Of a DNA stretch of 64,000 nt, positions 35,461 to 43,555 are shown piece after piece. Under the pieces are notes generated by a model. It did no database searches. It was not told where the DNA came from and was given only the letters and a program-made list of their open reading frames with translations. The stretch spans positions 24,167-88,166 of the forward strand of contig CAKVIN010000009.1 of NCBI GenBank assembly GCA_934754425.1, read 5' to 3'. A program made the translations under genes and the position numbers. The DNA comes from an uncultured Candidatus Melainabacteria bacterium. GTDB lineage: Bacteria; Cyanobacteriota; Vampirovibrionia; Gastranaerophilales; Gastranaerophilaceae. Numbering within the stretch: the stretch's first letter is position 1; the number at the start of each line of letters is the position of its first letter.

Positions 35461-37926
35461 TTATGATTTCAATAACTTATCCATTATTAATTTATCAAAA
35501 CAATATAGTGTTAATTGAACTAATTGATCCATATCAATAACGTAGTCATCGCCTTTACGATTGTCTTTTCCGCCCCAGTCCTTAGAACTGTCTTCGACTC
35601 TGTGACTGTTGTTTCCTGTGCCATATGGACAATCGAATTTGTTTGTTTTTGCTATATCTAAAGCTTGCCATTGAGCGGCTCTAAATACATTCGTAACAAT
35701 ATCAGCTTCAATACTAGAATATTTTTCAATTAATTGGTTTAATACATCTGACATAGTAGATTGATAGTCGTTGTCATCATCTGTATTGTCAATATGAATA
35801 CTACCATCAGTGAACCTCATCAAATCGCCTCTAGTAGAAATTTTTTCATCACCGCCGTAGGTCGTTTTAGTGTTATAATGTTTTACTCCTGTAGTGATAC
35901 TTGAATCAGCATAAGAGCTACGTTTTGTAAATGTTTCCAATAATTCTGGGTTTGTTTGAAGTTTATTTAACATTTTTTGGAAATTTTCCATTACCTTTTT
36001 AACAAAATCGTATTTGTTATTGCTTTGTGATGAATCAAAACTATTGTAAGTAGTAATCCAAGCATTTTGAACTAACATTTCTAATACATAATCACCACCA
36101 AGTATAGTTAATGCATCAGCTGAATACAATTTGATTTTACTCTTAAGTGTATTTAGAATGCTGTTGTAAACATCTTTTGTATCATCATTTTGGAATATAA
36201 TTTTGCCCTGTGCATTCATACCAAATTCGGTATGCATTGTTTTCTTTTTATCTTGAGCATAAATTAAGTCTAATGTATTGACAGCATCTGTAACTTCTCT
36301 AGCAATACCCTTAACACCTTCTTTTATGTTATTATTTTGCTCTTCTGTTTGATTAGACTTGGCTTTAGCCGGTGTTGTTTCAGCTTCTCTAGCAGGAAGT
36401 GTAGAGTATAGACATTCTGTTTTTAATAGTTTGTCAAATTTGTATAATACAAGTTGAATCATATCGCTAATAGATATTTCAAGTTTGACTGCTTTATTAT
36501 TAATTGATATATTTGCAGGAATATCTGTTTCATTTTTTGCAGAAGCTAATGCTTCACCTTGAGCTCTAGCGAACAAGTCTTTTAATTTAGCTTTACTTAT
36601 ATTTGGATACTTATTATATAATTTTTTTAATAACGTATTCATTGCATTTTGAAAACTTGCATCAGAACGTGTATCGTCTAAATGATATAGACCGTCATTG
36701 TCATATTTTTGGTAATTTATACTGTTGATTTTATTATAGCTTGTTGATTTTAAACTAGCATCTTTAAAACAATTATTAGTAAAATAATCTAAATTATCTG
36801 GATTCTTTGATAAGTTTTCTAAAATAGATTTTAAATTAGCCATTAATTTATTTACAAAACTTTCTGTATCAATTTTTTTGTCATCAGCTTTAAAACTGTT
36901 ATATGTCAATAACCAAGCGCTTTGAACAAGTTTTGCTAATCCGGCTTCCCCACCAATAGCTGTTAAGGAAGAATCTTTACCTAAGCTTTTAATATAATCT
37001 TTAATTTCGCTTAAAACTTTGTTGTAAACTTTTGTCGTTTCGTTATCAGAAAATACAATGTCTCCTGCAGTGTTAATATCAAATTTGCCATTAAAATGTT
37101 CAGCTGTTAGTCTTGCTTGATATCCGGTAGATTTTGCAGCTAAATTAACAGCGTTTGTCAAATCTGTATATGCAGTTGTAAGATTCGTTTCTACAGTTGG
37201 AGTTGGTTCTGTTGGGGTTGGTTCTGTTGGGGTTGGTTCTGTTGGGGTCGAATCAGCAGCAGGAGCTTTTTGAGCAGATTCTTTTATTGCTTGTAGGAGA
37301 GCTTGAGGTGTCGTAATGTTTTTACCATCATATGTAATACCTGATTTTAGTACATAAAATTTTTGTTTACCACCCATATATACAAAATATTTTTCAATAT
37401 CTTCGCTTTTAAATCCCATATTTTCTAAAGCAAATTTTGGGGTTTTAACTCCATTTTCTAAAGCACCGGCATTTTCATCTACTTTTGGAGGTTCTTTTGT
37501 TGTTTGTGTTGGCTTAGGAGTAGGGGTTGCAGAAGCTACAGGGCTATCTGGAGTACTTGGAGTAGCCGGTTCTGCTGGTTCAGCTTCTGCGCCAGAATTT
37601 CCTTTTTCAGGTTCAACTTTTTCATTGTATGTAATGGTATATCTTTGTCCGTTATATTTGTAAGTGAATTTTGTTGTTTTATAAGTTGCACCATCATTGC
37701 CGGTAAAAGGTTCGCTTTCAGATGTTGTTACAGAAATGCCTTGTTTTTTTAAATCCTCAAGGGCTGTTAAATCTCCATTTTCTAATCTTTCATTAATCGC
37801 ATCAATGTCAAAGCTTGCGTTCAATTGCAAATTTGCTGTTGGTAATTTTATAGATAATTTTTGTGCTGTTGCTCCTAGATTTAATTCTTTAAATTTATAA
37901 TTTGTGAATTTAAAATTGTCTAACAT
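35461..37926 (-). CDS. Protein of unknown function with a tandem duplicated domain and Pro-Thr repeats
   Basis: About 821 residues with no signal peptide. An N-terminal domain is followed by Pro/Ala/Thr-rich spacers, including (PTEPT)n repeats at about 226-245. Two copies of the same roughly 260-residue helical domain follow (about 246-505 and 536-821). Shared landmarks in order are G.I.F....T..VYN..L, GG...L..LVQ.AW..TYNSF and, near each end, D..QL.LY.FDKL. I do not recognise the domain. Two adjacent ATGs exist, and AAAGGA is spaced better for the second (37926). It follows the 93-residue gene by about 10 bases, under the promoter at 38258. Confidence 0.8.
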   Translation of the reverse strand: MLDNFKFTNYKFKELNLGATAQKLSIKLPTANLQLNASFDIDAINERLENGDLTALEDLKKQGISVTTSESEPFTGNDGATYKTTKFTYKYNGQRYTITYNEKVEPEKGNSGAEAEPAEPATPSTPDSPVASATPTPKPTQTTKEPPKVDENAGALENGVKTPKFALENMGFKSEDIEKYFVYMGGKQKFYVLKSGITYDGKNITTPQALLQAIKESAQKAPAADSTPTEPTPTEPTPTEPTPTVETNLTTAYTDLTNAVNLAAKSTGYQARLTAEHFNGKFDINTAGDIVFSDNETTKVYNKVLSEIKDYIKSLGKDSSLTAIGGEAGLAKLVQSAWLLTYNSFKADDKKIDTESFVNKLMANLKSILENLSKNPDNLDYFTNNCFKDASLKSTSYNKINSINYQKYDNDGLYHLDDTRSDASFQNAMNTLLKKLYNKYPNISKAKLKDLFARAQGEALASAKNETDIPANISINNKAVKLEISISDMIQLVLYKFDKLLKTECLYSTLPAREAETTPAKAKSNQTEEQNNNIKEGVKGIAREVTDAVNTLDLIYAQDKKKTMHTEFGMNAQGKIIFQNDDTKDVYNSILNTLKSKIKLYSADALTILGGDYVLEMLVQNAWITTYNSFDSSQSNNKYDFVKKVMENFQKMLNKLQTNPELLETFTKRSSYADSSITTGVKHYNTKTTYGGDEKISTRGDLMRFTDGSIHIDNTDDDNDYQSTMSDVLNQLIEKYSSIEADIVTNVFRAAQWQALDIAKTNKFDCPYGTGNNSHRVEDSSKDWGGKDNRKGDDYVIDMDQLVQLTLYCFDKLIMDKLLKS

Positions 37927-37938
37927 CATGAATCCTTT

Positions 37939-38220
37939 CTAATTTTTATAAAAATAAATTACATTCTCGTCATTGAGTTTGAAACGAATAGAAAAACCAT
38001 TGTTCTTTTCACTTGCATTAACAAAGCAGTTTCCACCGAGCGAATAATTTTGAACATTATCTTTTATGTTCCAAATTTTTTCTAATTGTTTTTTTGCGCT
38101 GTCCATGTCGTAAATTTTATCAAAAGTTTTTAACAGTTCTAAAACTTTATCGTGTTCATTCAAATTTAACATCTCGTTTTGAGTGTTTTTTGCATAAAGA
38201 CTGTAATTGTTGATATCCAT
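37939..38220 (-). CDS. Small protein of unknown function, first gene of a sigma-28-type operon
   Basis: 93 residues, acidic to neutral, with two helices (about 15-55) and a C-terminal beta-like segment (FSIRFKLNDENVIYFYKN). No signal peptide, membrane helix or known motif. AAAGGA lies 6 bases before the ATG, and the sigma-28-type promoter is about 40 bases upstream. Size and position directly before a large unknown protein would fit a dedicated chaperone or partner, as is common for exported proteins, but this is inference. Confidence 0.75.
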   Translation of the reverse strand: MDINNYSLYAKNTQNEMLNLNEHDKVLELLKTFDKIYDMDSAKKQLEKIWNIKDNVQNYSLGGNCFVNASEKNNGFSIRFKLNDENVIYFYKN

Positions 38221-38257
38221 CTATAATCCTTTCTTCATAGTTTCTGTCGATAGGATA

Positions 38258-38286
38258 TATAACGGCATATTTTTTTAAACTTTAGG
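38258..38286 (-). promoter_or_regulatory. Sigma-28-type promoter for the 93/822-residue operon
   Basis: On the minus strand CCTAAAG, then GCCGTTATA, with 14 bases between TAAA and GCCG. The same -35 and -10 words occur at 20963-20992. TGTAAA and TGTAAC repeats 11 bases apart lie upstream (about 38290-38309). It is 38 bases before the start codon. Confidence 0.72.
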
Positions 38287-38375
38287 ATTTGTTACAAAAA
38301 ATTTACAATAACTCTTGTAATACTGATTACTACTGCGTTTTTGATTTAATAAAAGTGTTAACAATTGTAAAGACT

Positions 38376-38771
38376 TTAGGTATATAGATTTAGCTCTTTT
38401 TGGATTTCTTTATTTTCTTTTTTTATTTTTTGAGAATTTAATAAGCTTGATATGCCTAAAAATCCAAGTGGAATATCAATTAGTAAATCTAATTTGTCAG
38501 CTTTTAAAACTTTATTTTTGCCTTTAAAAAAAGATACTGAAAGTAAATCTAATGTTAGGAAGCCAATATTAACTAATCCCCAAAACTCTTTTCGTTTTGC
38601 CTCGAGTTTTCTTTCTTTTAAAATTTCTTCTGGAGAAAGAATACCATCTTTGTTTTTATCTATATTGCAAAAATCACGGCTAAATTTTGATTTATAAATA
38701 TCTTGTTTTTTTGCTGTATTTGCATTCATTCCGGAATAGAATTTTCCACTTGCAGTTGTTATAGTATTCAT
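38376..38771 (-). CDS. EF-hand protein with membrane segments
   Basis: 131 residues from the ATG at 38771, which has GGAG 7 bases upstream. A TTG frame start at 38783 is less likely because it overlaps that ribosome site. Residues 38-49 form a textbook EF-hand loop (D38, N40, D42, I44, S46, E49), so calcium binding is likely. Two hydrophobic stretches follow (VNIGFLTLDLLSVSFF and LIDIPLGFLGISSLL), which may be membrane hairpins. The family is not known to me. A second, degenerate NIDKN-type loop occurs in the protein at 53211. Confidence 0.65.
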   Translation of the reverse strand: MNTITTASGKFYSGMNANTAKKQDIYKSKFSRDFCNIDKNKDGILSPEEILKERKLEAKRKEFWGLVNIGFLTLDLLSVSFFKGKNKVLKADKLDLLIDIPLGFLGISSLLNSQKIKKENKEIQKELNLYT

Positions 38772-38942
38772 TCTACACTCCAATTTTTACTACACTTTAT
38801 TATATATAAGTCTTTTGTTATTGGAAAATTGACTATTTTTTTCAATATATAAAATTTTTGTAATATTTATTCAAGTTGCTTAATTTAATTGGTTATTGTA
38901 AATTATTAATAATAGGTTTGATAAAAGGATTTGAAAAATATA

Positions 38943-39551
38943 ATGTCGTTATTTATTACATTTGAAGGGGCTGATGGTTGTGGAAAAACAACACAAATTG
39001 AGCTTTTGGATAAATATTTAAAAGAAAAAGGGTTTAAAACTCTTGTCACACGTGAACCTGGGGCAAAAGGTTTAGGTGAAAAACTAAGAGAAATATTGCT
39101 TAATTATGATGGAGAAGTTTCTCCAACTTGTGAATCATTTTTATTTTTGGCTGATAGAGCGCAACATGTTAATTGTATAATCAAGCCTGCTTTAAAAGAA
39201 GGTGTAGTTGTTCTTTGTGATAGACATACTGATTCTACCGTTGCTTATCAAGGTTATGGAAGACAACTTGATATTGAACAAATTAAAACATTAAATAATA
39301 TTGCTGTTGGTGGTTTGAAGCCTGATTTAACAATAGTTTTTGATATTGATATAGAGACATCAATGCAACGAGTTGGTTCGACTAAAGATCGTATGGAATC
39401 AGCAGGAGTAGAATTTTTTAAACGTGTAAGAGAGGGATTTTTAGCAATTGCTAAAGATGAACCAAATCGTGTTAAAGTTATTAATTCTAATGATACAATT
39501 GAAAATATTCATAAGCAGGTTGTAAAGTTGGTGGAAGAAAAAAATGGCTAA
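38943..39551 (+). CDS. tmk: Thymidylate kinase
   Basis: Tmk phosphorylates dTMP to dTDP. The 202-residue protein has the P-loop FEGADGCGKTTQ, the DR(H) motif CDRHTDSTVAYQGYGR and a lid region with a DRMES segment. The ATG at 38943 places the P-loop at the usual distance from the N-terminus. A TTG at 38931 is in frame but directly abuts the AAGGA ribosome site. prfB overlaps its 3' end by 8 bases, so the two are translationally coupled. Confidence 0.95.
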   Translation: MSLFITFEGADGCGKTTQIELLDKYLKEKGFKTLVTREPGAKGLGEKLREILLNYDGEVSPTCESFLFLADRAQHVNCIIKPALKEGVVVLCDRHTDSTVAYQGYGRQLDIEQIKTLNNIAVGGLKPDLTIVFDIDIETSMQRVGSTKDRMESAGVEFFKRVREGFLAIAKDEPNRVKVINSNDTIENIHKQVVKLVEEKNG

Positions 39552-40608
39552 TTTGCAAGAACTTGAACAACGTGTAAAGAATAATCAAAAGAACATTGAT
39601 TTTGATGCTCTTAATAAAGAATTGTCTGAACTTGAAACAAAACTTCAAAGTCCGGAAATTTGGGCTAATCAAAATTTGGCTTCGGAGCTTGGGCAGAAAT
39701 CAAGAGAAATTAAAGAAACTCTAGAGATGTTTGAGCGTTGGAACAATTTAATAGAGGATGCTAAAACTGCATACGAAATAGAAGATAACGAGCTTATTCA
39801 AGAATGTGAAAATGAATTGTCTAAGCTTGAAAAAGAATTGGATAAATACGATATTCAAAAAATGCTTTCTGGTGAATATGATGAAGCTGATGCATTTTTA
39901 ACAATAAATGCCGGAGCTGGTGGAACAGACGCTCAGGATTGGGCAAATATGTTGCTTAGAATGTATACTCGTTGGGCAGAATCAAAAGGTTGGAAAGTTG
40001 AACTTATTGATAAATCAGATGGCGAAGAAGCGGGAATAAAGTCTGCAACTATTAAAATTACCGGAAAATATGCTTATGGTTATGCAAAAGCAGAAAAAGG
40101 TGTTCATCGTCTTGTAAGAATTTCGCCTTTTAATGCAAATGGTAAAAGACAAACCAGTTTTGCATCTTGTGAAGTTTCTCCAATAATTCCGGATTATGAA
40201 AAAACAATTATTATACCGCCGGAGGATATTGAAGTCGATACTATGCGTTCCGGTGGTGCAGGCGGACAAAACGTAAATAAGGTGGAAACCGCTGTAAGAA
40301 TTTTACACAAACCAACCGGAATAGTAATTAAATGTCAGCAAGAACGCTCTCAGTTGCAGAATAAAGAAAATGCTATGCAGATGCTAGCTTCTAAATTATT
40401 AGAATTACGTCAAAGAGAACATGAGAAAAAACTTGCAGAGCTTAAGGGTGAAAATTTTGATATAAATTTTGGCTCGCAAATTCGTTCTTACGTTTTTCAT
40501 CCTTATAAAATGGTTAAAGACCATAGAACCGGATTTGAAGTGGGAAATGTAGATGCTGTTATGGATGGCGATTTAGATGGTTTTATAGAAGCATATTTAA
40601 AAGAGTAA
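39544..40608 (+). CDS. prfB: Peptide chain release factor 2
   Basis: RF2 ends translation at UGA and UAA. The 354 residues carry the peptidyl-hydrolysis GGQ motif (SGGAGGQNVNKVETAVR) and the stop-codon recognition tripeptide SPF (VRISPFNANG), which separates RF2 from RF1. The reading frame is continuous from the ATG, so the programmed +1 frameshift that autoregulates prfB in many bacteria is absent. The start lies inside the last codons of tmk, with GGAAG upstream. Confidence 0.96.
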   Translation: MANLQELEQRVKNNQKNIDFDALNKELSELETKLQSPEIWANQNLASELGQKSREIKETLEMFERWNNLIEDAKTAYEIEDNELIQECENELSKLEKELDKYDIQKMLSGEYDEADAFLTINAGAGGTDAQDWANMLLRMYTRWAESKGWKVELIDKSDGEEAGIKSATIKITGKYAYGYAKAEKGVHRLVRISPFNANGKRQTSFASCEVSPIIPDYEKTIIIPPEDIEVDTMRSGGAGGQNVNKVETAVRILHKPTGIVIKCQQERSQLQNKENAMQMLASKLLELRQREHEKKLAELKGENFDINFGSQIRSYVFHPYKMVKDHRTGFEVGNVDAVMDGDLDGFIEAYLKE

Positions 40609-40686
40609 AGTTCATATATATGGTTGATTACATTTGTTTGAAAATATATGATAATAATGAAAAATAGTAGGGGAGATTAGGGCCTT

Positions 40687-41037
40687 ATGTTTAATAATAT
40701 CAACAATAATAATGGTTTTTCGTATGGTAATTCGCAGTTGAATAATGCGAGTAATATTGTTAATCTTGCTTCTATTAGAGCAAACTTACAGAAAAGTGGT
40801 TACGCTTCATCTCCTTATGTTGATAGCAGTGAAATATCTTCTAATGCAATGCAATTGTTCCAAAAGGACATGGATATTAAAAAGTTTACAGAAATTGCAA
40901 CAAGTAATCAAGAAGATAAATCTTATATTGAAAGAGTTCAGAAGCTTTTCTCAGAGGGCGTTGTAGATGCTTTTGAAGATGATGTTTTAAAAGAGCTTGT
41001 TAATAATCAGAAATTGTGGGATGATTTAAACTTATAA
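40687..41037 (+). CDS. Possible FlgM-like anti-sigma-28 factor
   Basis: 116 residues with an Asn/Ser-rich disordered N-terminal half and a helical C-terminal half. The order of elements from residue 46 resembles FlgM: DSSEISSNAMQLFQKD, then a spacer, then a helix with V.KL...G and a final helix (FEDDVLKELVNN). FlgM proteins are about 90-110 residues, disordered at the start, and carry a D.V.iS..A motif followed by R..I..G.Y.....VA..L. The match is by eye and weak, but three sigma-28-type promoters lie nearby. GGGGAG precedes the ATG. A TPR gene follows after 18 bases. Confidence 0.45.
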   Translation: MFNNINNNNGFSYGNSQLNNASNIVNLASIRANLQKSGYASSPYVDSSEISSNAMQLFQKDMDIKKFTEIATSNQEDKSYIERVQKLFSEGVVDAFEDDVLKELVNNQKLWDDLNL

Positions 41038-41055
41038 GTGTGGTAGAATGCCTTT

Positions 41056-42237
41056 ATGGTGTCGTCTGATTATTATATACAAGATAATTCTGATATAGAG
41101 ATTAAAACTTTTGAAGCTGCGAAGTCGCATTATAACAGTGGTAAATATAATGAAGCATTGAAGCTTTATTTAAGTATGCTTAATACAAGTATTTCTTATA
41201 AGTTGTATTATGAAATCGGACGTTGCTATTACAAGCTTAATGATTTTTTGCCCGCAGAAGAATATTTTAAAAAATCTATTGCATTAGAAAGTTTGAAAAA
41301 TTCTTCATATTTATATTTAGGTAATATTTGTTATAAACGTATGGATTTAAAAAATGCTATTGAAAATTGGGCAGGAGCTTATGCTAACAAACCTGATGAT
41401 GAAGCTGTTTGCTTAAATTTGGCAACATCTTATTTTTCAAAAGGAATGAAATTTCAGTCAGTTTTTTATTATGAAAAATATTTGAAGTATGCAAAAGAAA
41501 AAGGAAGTTCTTATTCTACAATTAAAAGTAGCATTGATAAGTGTAATGAAATTGGAAATGGGTTTTTAAGAAAAGCACGTCAGGCTATATCTGTAAAGAA
41601 TAATAAAATGGCTATTGAATATCTAACATTTGCTGTGAAAAACTTGCCTGTAAGTCTTGATATAAATCATTGGCTGGGCGGAGTTTATCTTGAAGAGAAT
41701 GATTATATGCACGCTTTGATTTATTTAAAACAGGCACTTGCACTAGATAATAATTCACTAGATGTTTTACAAAAATTAGCATCTGTTTATATAAATCTTG
41801 GAGACTTTACTGCAGCATATTGTACTATGCGCAGATTGTTGCCTCTTGTTATACATAATCAACCGGAATATCTAAAAACGATTAAAATTATAAAAGAACT
41901 TGATAATTCATTTGATAGTAAGAGTTATTATGGACATAGGGATTGGGCACTTATTTATGATAACGAAAATAACTATCACATGGCACTGATTGAATATGAA
42001 AATTGTGTAATACTTCAAGAACATCTTAAGGAAGATTATGGAGAAAGGATAGAAAGAATAAAATCCTATATTAATCCGGAAGAAAGAATTGTTAAAATTT
42101 GTATGCAAAAGGGTGGAGAATATTATAATAATAAGGATTATAAAACTGCAAATAAGTACTTTTCAAAAGTTTTGCTAATGTCAAACAGGAATTCTCAAGA
42201 ATATAAGCTTGCAAAAACAAGAGTTACAAATGTTTAA
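41056..42237 (+). CDS. TPR-repeat protein
   Basis: 393 residues with about eight TPR-like units, for example YNSGKYNEALKLYLSMLN, YYKLNDFLPAEEYFKKSIAL and LGGVYLEENDYMHALIYLKQAL. No signal peptide is visible, so it is likely cytoplasmic and a scaffold for other proteins. It follows the FlgM-like gene by 18 bases, and its stop overlaps the start of the YkgJ-type gene in an ATGTTTAA junction. The three form one operon. The partner is not known. Confidence 0.8.
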   Translation: MVSSDYYIQDNSDIEIKTFEAAKSHYNSGKYNEALKLYLSMLNTSISYKLYYEIGRCYYKLNDFLPAEEYFKKSIALESLKNSSYLYLGNICYKRMDLKNAIENWAGAYANKPDDEAVCLNLATSYFSKGMKFQSVFYYEKYLKYAKEKGSSYSTIKSSIDKCNEIGNGFLRKARQAISVKNNKMAIEYLTFAVKNLPVSLDINHWLGGVYLEENDYMHALIYLKQALALDNNSLDVLQKLASVYINLGDFTAAYCTMRRLLPLVIHNQPEYLKTIKIIKELDNSFDSKSYYGHRDWALIYDNENNYHMALIEYENCVILQEHLKEDYGERIERIKSYINPEERIVKICMQKGGEYYNNKDYKTANKYFSKVLLMSNRNSQEYKLAKTRVTNV

Positions 42238-42637
42238 AAAATTAAAAAAAATATTTTACCTTCATATTTTAAAGAGAAAATATTACAGAGTTGGTGCTTG
42301 TAATGCTTGTGGACGTTGTTGTCAAAAAATTTACGTTAAGCATAAAAAAGTTATACAAACTGAAGAAGAATTTAAAAGATTGCAAAAACTTCATCTATTT
42401 TATACATATTTGAAAATAGTAGACAAAGATGAGACCGGACTTGTGTTTGAATGTATGAATCTTGATAAAGAAACACATAAATGTAAAATTCATAAAAGCC
42501 GTCCCGGGATTTGTAGACGTTACCCTCAAGAAGAACTTTTTGCTATGGGTGGTACTCTTGCAAAAGATTGTGGTTATAGGTTAGAGCCTATTGAAAGTTT
42601 TGAAGAAGTGTTTAGAAAAGTTTCAAAAAATAAATAA
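42230..42637 (+). CDS. YkgJ-type zinc/iron-chelating cysteine cluster protein
   Basis: About 135 residues with the family signature CNACGRCCQ near the N-terminus, then CMNL...CKIHKSRPGICRRYP and a last Cys in AKDCGY. Proteins of this group (UPF0153, YkgJ) bind zinc or iron through these cysteines, and their biological role is poorly defined. The ATG at 42230 overlaps the TPR stop codon. A TTG at 42209 is also in frame but lies within the upstream coding end and is less likely. Confidence 0.85.
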   Translation: MFKKLKKIFYLHILKRKYYRVGACNACGRCCQKIYVKHKKVIQTEEEFKRLQKLHLFYTYLKIVDKDETGLVFECMNLDKETHKCKIHKSRPGICRRYPQEELFAMGGTLAKDCGYRLEPIESFEEVFRKVSKNK

Positions 42638-42656
42638 ATTTTTTTTATTACAATTC

Positions 42657-42685
42657 GTTACATTTTTTTGCAAAGTTAATATAAT
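42657..42685 (+). promoter_or_regulatory. Promoter for lpxI-lpxB
   Basis: GTTACA, 17 bases, TATAAT, located 53 bases before the lpxI start. The -10 is perfect. The -35 is the GTTACA word that recurs in many intergenic regions here. Confidence 0.5.
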
Positions 42686-42737
42686 AACCAATATGTTTAT
42701 TGTAAAATTGTATAAAAGTTGGAGGTAAGATTTAAGA

Positions 42738-43553
42738 ATGTCAGTAGTTTTAGAACAAAAACAAGGATTAATAGCAGGTGATGGTTTGTTGCCTGTAAAA
42801 ATGGCACAATATGCGAAAGAAAATGGGTTTGATGTTGTTGCAATTTCGCTTTCCAACGATAATTATAAACAGTTAAAAAAGTATTGCTCAAAAGTGTATT
42901 CTTTTTGCCCCGGAGAAGTGCAAAAAATAGAGGATACATTAAAAGCAGAGGGTATTAAGCAAATTACTTTTTTGGGCAAAGTAAGTAAAACAATATTACT
43001 TAAGCGTCCAAAATTTGATGCGAGAGCTGTAGATTTTATTAAAAAAGCTATTCGATTGAATGATGATAAAGTTATGCTTATGATTATAGAAGAGCTTGAA
43101 AAAATTGGTGTAACAATATTAGATCAGACTCTTTTTATAAAGAATTTAATGATTCCGTCAGGAATTTTGGGAAATGTTCAGCCTACACAAGAACAAATTG
43201 ATGATGTTAATTATGGCTATTGGCTGGCAAAAGAAACCGGAAAATTGGATATTGGTCAATCTGTAATAATCAAGGATAAAATGATTATGGCAGTTGAAGC
43301 GATTGAAGGTACAGATAAATGTATTAAACGTGGATGTAAAATTGCCAAAAAACATTCTCGTGTTATTAAAGTTGCAAAACCTTCTCAAGACAAAAGATTT
43401 GATATTCCGGCTATTGGTTTAAGGACTATTAAAACAATGAAAAAATATAATGCCGATTTGATTGCTGTAGAAGCTGGTGAAACAATTATTGTTGATAGAG
43501 AAGAAGTAATCAAATATGCAAACAAGAATAACATAGTTATTATGGCAGTGTAA
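42738..43553 (+). CDS. lpxI: UDP-2,3-diacylglucosamine diphosphatase LpxI
   Basis: LpxI hydrolyses UDP-2,3-diacylglucosamine to lipid X in lipid A synthesis. It replaces LpxH in many non-enteric bacteria. The 271-residue length fits. Family landmarks are GLIAGDGLLPVKMA at the N-terminus, ITFLGKVSK, the GILGNVQPTQEQ region, VEAIEGTDKCI and VGL/IGLRTI-type GLRTIKTM near the C-terminus. GGAGG lies 12 bases before the ATG. lpxB starts 2 bases after its stop, matching the pathway order. Confidence 0.93.
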   Translation: MSVVLEQKQGLIAGDGLLPVKMAQYAKENGFDVVAISLSNDNYKQLKKYCSKVYSFCPGEVQKIEDTLKAEGIKQITFLGKVSKTILLKRPKFDARAVDFIKKAIRLNDDKVMLMIIEELEKIGVTILDQTLFIKNLMIPSGILGNVQPTQEQIDDVNYGYWLAKETGKLDIGQSVIIKDKMIMAVEAIEGTDKCIKRGCKIAKKHSRVIKVAKPSQDKRFDIPAIGLRTIKTMKKYNADLIAVEAGETIIVDREEVIKYANKNNIVIMAV

Positions 43554-43555
43554 TT

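Noticed and set aside
37195..37255. Short repeats that could be a CRISPR-like array
   Set aside because: They are 15-base in-frame coding repeats for PTEPT in the 822-residue protein, without spacers.
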